In this document: piece after piece, positions 33,209 to 34,411 of the stretch
Numbering within the stretch: position 1 is the stretch's first letter
Layout of the letters: the number at the start of each line of letters is the position of its first letter
Notes under the pieces: generated by a model
What the model was told of the DNA's origin: nothing
What the model saw: only the letters and a program-made list of their open reading frames with translations
Databases searched by the model: none
From: an uncultured Eubacteriales bacterium
Lineage (GTDB): Bacteria; Bacillota; Clostridia; Oscillospirales; QAMX01
DNA length: 34,411 nucleotides
Direction: 5' to 3'
NCBI GenBank assembly: GCA_905205975.1
Contig: CAJLFQ010000017.1
Span: forward strand, 1 to 34,411
Translations under genes and position numbers: made by a program

Positions 33209-34185
33209 TGGCTGTACCCGAGGAAACCCGCCACGAACAACGGCCGATGTATTTGGCCTACATCTGTCCCGGCTGCGCTAACCCGGTTCTCCTGAAAACG
33301 ACGCTCGACCTTCAGGTTCACATTTTGCAGCCTGACGGAAGATCGCCGGAACAGACCATGACGTATGCCGCCGATGCCGCCGCCAGGGCGTTGGAAAACT
33401 GCGGGCGTATGCAGCAGCCGCTGTCCACCTTTTCGAATGTCCGGCATACGCCGTCCGCTTCCACCCGATTCCATCTGGGTTCATACGGCACGCCATGCCC
33501 GTTCTGCGGCACGACTGCACCCTGGCAGAACCCGCGCCGCGCTGTTCTGCCGCTTTCGCGTGCGCCGCTCGATTCGTTTCCGCGCGTCTTCTTTGACCGG
33601 TCGGATGCGGTCGAATGGATCGAGGAAAAAGGCGCAGACTGTTTATCCCGCCGGATGCGCGTGCATACGCATCCGGATAAAACGCCCGCGGCCGAGCGCA
33701 ATGCCGTTGAATTGTGGATGGAAAACTACAAGCTGCAATTCGAGCTGTCCGGTATGCCGGAGTTTGAGGCGCGCAGACGCGCCGTCCGGCTGTATCAGAG
33801 TGTATGGAAACAGATGCAGCAAGCGCCCGCCAAAAAGCAGCGCACATTCCGCCGCCAGCTCCGTGCCATCCGCACACAGATTGCCGCGCTTTACCGGACG
33901 ATCTGCCGCAAGCAATGGATCCTTCTTGAGAAACAGGCTCCGCTTCGCATGCGGTACTGGCAGATTTGCGGTCAGCTCTACGGGTTTACGGGCCGCACCA
34001 CCGTATACGGGCGTGATCAGGCCGTCTGTTGGGTAACCGACGCCGCAGAACCGCCGGAAGAACGAATCTGGGAGGCCTTCGCCAGACGGCATCTCCCTTA
34101 CCGTGTTTTTCCATGCCGCATCTGCGGCAGCGCCATACTGCCGGACAGCCGGTTCTGTCAGGTCTGCGGTGCAAAAGTGAATTGA
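33205..34185 (+). CDS. Uncharacterised zinc-ribbon protein, paralogue B
   Basis: The 326-residue protein matches paralogue A in YICPGCANPV (C21/C24), PCPFCGTTAPWQNP (C98/C101) and FPRVFFDRSDAVEWI. It also has a C-terminal zinc ribbon that A lacks, CRICG and CQVCG separated by about 10 residues, a form often used in DNA- or RNA-bound or scaffold proteins. Residues 190-260 are basic and helical. No signal peptide or membrane helix. The start is an ATG overlapping the stop of A; a second ATG follows at once, so either could be used. Function unknown; the fused ribbon and coiled-coil plan suggests a binding or assembly role, which is inference. Confidence 0.85.
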   Translation: MMAVPEETRHEQRPMYLAYICPGCANPVLLKTTLDLQVHILQPDGRSPEQTMTYAADAAARALENCGRMQQPLSTFSNVRHTPSASTRFHLGSYGTPCPFCGTTAPWQNPRRAVLPLSRAPLDSFPRVFFDRSDAVEWIEEKGADCLSRRMRVHTHPDKTPAAERNAVELWMENYKLQFELSGMPEFEARRRAVRLYQSVWKQMQQAPAKKQRTFRRQLRAIRTQIAALYRTICRKQWILLEKQAPLRMRYWQICGQLYGFTGRTTVYGRDQAVCWVTDAAEPPEERIWEAFARRHLPYRVFPCRICGSAILPDSRFCQVCGAKVN

Positions 34186-34199
34186 TGAGAAGGGACGGA

Positions 34200-34411
34200 A
34201 TGGATTTGTCTCCAAAAAATGAATACAGAGATGCTGGTTCCGCAGATCGCTTGGAACACACCGGGGCTGTATGGGATACCGCCCGGCGAAAGGCAAGATG
34301 GACCGGCTTTGTCCAACTTTTGGGCTTGATTCCGCTCTTTTTCTTTGTATGTCTGTATATTCCACAAGAAATGGTTGATGAAGAAACTACTAGATTATTA
34401 GGTCGTTTTGA
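34200..34411 (+). CDS. Membrane-anchored protein, 5' end only
   Basis: An open frame of at least 70 codons runs off the right edge. The ATG at 34200 has GAAGGG 5 nt upstream; an ATG at 34185 overlaps the stop of paralogue B. The first 33 residues are charged, then one membrane helix (about 35-54, FVQLLGLIPLFFFVCLYI) is followed by an acidic segment. The positive residues before the helix suggest the N-terminus is inside. It lies 14 bp after paralogue B, so it is probably part of the same operon. Too little is present to name a family. Confidence 0.7.
   Translation, partial: MDLSPKNEYRDAGSADRLEHTGAVWDTARRKARWTGFVQLLGLIPLFFFVCLYIPQEMVDEETTRLLGRF

Noticed and set aside
1..34411. CRISPR arrays, tRNA or rRNA genes, insertion sequences, phage genes
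   Set aside because: No regularly spaced repeats, tRNA cloverleaf-like segments, transposase motifs or flanking terminal repeats were found on reading both strands.

Overview
The window looks like the chromosome of a Gram-positive anaerobe of the Bacillota, probably an uncultured relative of the gut or rumen Clostridia (Oscillospirales-like). The evidence is a Rex redox repressor beside a group C (sensory-type) [FeFe]-hydrogenase and a SpoIIE-family phosphatase, strong AGGAGG-like ribosome binding sites, sigma-A-type promoters often carrying a TGG-TATAAT extended -10, and a split, corrinoid-type methionine pathway. No rRNA, tRNA, CRISPR array, insertion sequence or phage gene was seen. The placement is inference from gene content; there is no marker rRNA.

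Layout. Positions 1-14867 are read leftward (- strand). They hold (i) a SIS-domain sugar-phosphate isomerase and a deoxyhypusine-synthase-like protein; (ii) an isochorismatase-type hydrolase; (iii) a redox module rex - [2Fe-2S] ferredoxin - acyl-CoA thioesterase-like protein - HydS-type hydrogenase with PAS domain - SpoIIE-type phosphatase; (iv) a small secreted Cys-rich protein followed by two FtsX-type permeases and an ABC ATPase; (v) thioredoxin and a GH42 beta-galactosidase. A divergent promoter region near 14.87-15.08 kb switches direction. Positions 15083-29661 are read rightward: a GH92 alpha-mannosidase whose frame is broken by one in-frame TAA, then a tightly packed likely operon pgi - aldose-epimerase-like (DUF4432) - DUF6259-like glycosidase - cca - UDP-sugar pyrophosphorylase - homocysteine methyltransferase/MTHFR fusion - methyl-THF methyltransferase domain protein - five-bladed-propeller glycosidase-like protein, ended by a strong hairpin. 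An SDR oxidoreductase (- strand) and a GH32 beta-fructosidase (+ strand) share a second divergent promoter region near 30.5-30.7 kb. The right end holds two adjacent paralogous zinc-ribbon proteins of unknown function and the start of a third, membrane-anchored gene cut by the window edge.

Theme. Five carbohydrate-active proteins (GH42, GH92, DUF6259-like, GH32, propeller) have no visible signal peptide, so they probably process oligosaccharides after import and feed phosphoglucose isomerase and UDP-sugar metabolism. The Rex/HydS/phosphatase block is best read as a redox- or H2-sensing regulatory module. The most interesting items are that module with a phased AGTCAAA repeat in its promoter region, the DHS-like/SIS pair, the interrupted GH92 gene, and the zinc-ribbon paralogue cluster.
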